64,000 nt of DNA from JACCTI01 sp051005695 (lineage in GTDB: Bacteria; Verrucomicrobiota; Verrucomicrobiia; Chthoniobacterales; UBA10450), in assembly GCA_051005695.1 (NCBI GenBank), contig JBPCJC010000041.1, positions 1-64,000 of the forward strand. Reading direction: 5' to 3'. A program made the position numbers and the translations under genes. Shown here piece by piece: positions 63,555-64,000 of this stretch. The first letter of the stretch is position 1. Every line of letters starts with the position of its first letter. The notes beneath the pieces are model-generated. The model did no database searches and was not told the origin of the DNA. It worked only from the letters and a program-made list of their open reading frames with translations.

Positions 63555-64000
63555 GTGGGCGCGCGTGCGAATAAAAATACCGGAGACACGAAAATCCTGG
63601 TGGGCACGGCGAGCTGGACGGATCCGGGTTTTGTCGAGCATTGGTATCCGAAAGGGATGGCGGCGGGGGATCGCCTGGGCTGGTATGCGGAACAGTTCGA
63701 GATGGTGGAAATCAACTCGACCTTCTACGCGATCCCGGCGCCGCGGATGGTGGAGCGCTGGTGCCGAAGCACACCGGACGGTTTCGTTTTCGATGTGAAA
63801 TTGCATCAGCTGCTCTCGCGGCATTCGACGGCGGCGAAGTTATTGCCGCCAAATTTGCGGGGACAGGCGGAGGTGGACGGGAAGGGGAAGGTGAAGCTGA
63901 CCGCGAAGCTGGAGGCGGCGATGCTGGAGGAATTTCTCGGGCCGGTGCGGCTGCTGCAGGCTTTCGGTAAACTGGGCTCGCTCCTTCTGCAAATGTCGCC
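63555..64000 (+). CDS. DUF72 family protein (3' partial)
   Basis: The frame runs off the right edge. It encodes KILVGTASWTDPGFVEHWYP, then LGWYAEQFEMVEINSTFYAI and GFVFDVKLHQLLSRH, the N-terminal half of the DUF72 TIM-barrel. Start uncertain: GTG 63555 or a TTG at 63543, both about 15 codons before the conserved region. Function unknown. Confidence 0.85.
   Translation, partial: MGARANKNTGDTKILVGTASWTDPGFVEHWYPKGMAAGDRLGWYAEQFEMVEINSTFYAIPAPRMVERWCRSTPDGFVFDVKLHQLLSRHSTAAKLLPPNLRGQAEVDGKGKVKLTAKLEAAMLEEFLGPVRLLQAFGKLGSLLLQMS

Overview
The window is GC-rich bacterial chromosome, probably from a soil or sediment Verrucomicrobium (Spartobacteria / Chthoniobacterales-like). This is inferred from the combination of an alternative complex III plus caa3-type oxidase cluster, a PEP-CTERM protein, small fibronectin-III proteins, a DUF5069-like protein and a large TonB-dependent receptor. 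No rRNA is present, so the placement is not firm. Several genes carry a single stop or a one-base indel, so either gene decay or residual assembly error should be kept in mind.

Layout. 0-3.9 kb: exopolysaccharide genes (PgaB-like deacetylase/hydrolase, PgaC-like synthase, small membrane partner). 3.9-7.9 kb: DEAD-box helicase, DUF1697, spermidine-synthase-like protein, and an ECF sigma / anti-sigma pair ending in an 11-bp perfect dyad. 7.9-9.3 kb: FNT channel, coxD and a broken second copy of the coxC 3' end. 9.3-19.1 kb: an accessory island lying between coxD and the intact coxC. It holds a decayed MFS exporter, a 224-bp palindromic element, FN3 proteins and a complete type II-C CRISPR-Cas locus (cas9-cas1-cas2, a tracrRNA on the minus strand, 34 repeats). 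19.1-33.9 kb, minus strand: aerobic respiratory cluster actA-actB-actC'/actD-actE-actF-hyp-sco-coxB-coxA ... coxC. In it actB carries a frameshift and actC appears to be fused in frame to actD. 34-35.8 kb: ClC transporter. 35.8-45.5 kb: a selenocysteine island with a SelW-like selenoprotein, tRNA-Sec, selD (itself with UGA-Sec), selA and selB, facing fdhA (UGA-Sec)-fdhB-nrfD. 45.5-51.2 kb: porin, formate/oxalate antiporter with its 40-aa small subunit, DUF2254, cation/proton antiporter. 51.3-56.3 kb: an integron-type cassette array without an integrase (CALIN), with five recognisable attC sites and cassette genes all on the minus strand. 56.9-64 kb: DUF pseudogene, Fsr-type MFS, TonB receptor, tRNA-Asn, broken TPR gene, initiator tRNA-Met, and the start of a DUF72 gene.

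Two features stand out at the scale of the whole window. First, the 11-mer GCCTAACGAGT (or ACTCGTTAGGC) is scattered on both strands: about 30 exact copies of its first 10 bases by eye, against roughly 0.1 expected by chance, plus many one-mismatch variants. It occurs in all reading frames, at gene ends, and once as an inverted pair between convergent genes, which resembles a DNA-uptake sequence. Its GTTAGGC half also matches the GTTRRRY core of attC sites. Second, the CRISPR locus can be read completely from sequence: crRNA promoters lie inside each repeat, and a short tracrRNA with a strong terminator sits between cas2 and the array.

The formate dehydrogenase, its Sec machinery, the formate/oxalate antiporter and the ACIII-caa3 chain together suggest use of formate as electron donor for aerobic respiration (inference).
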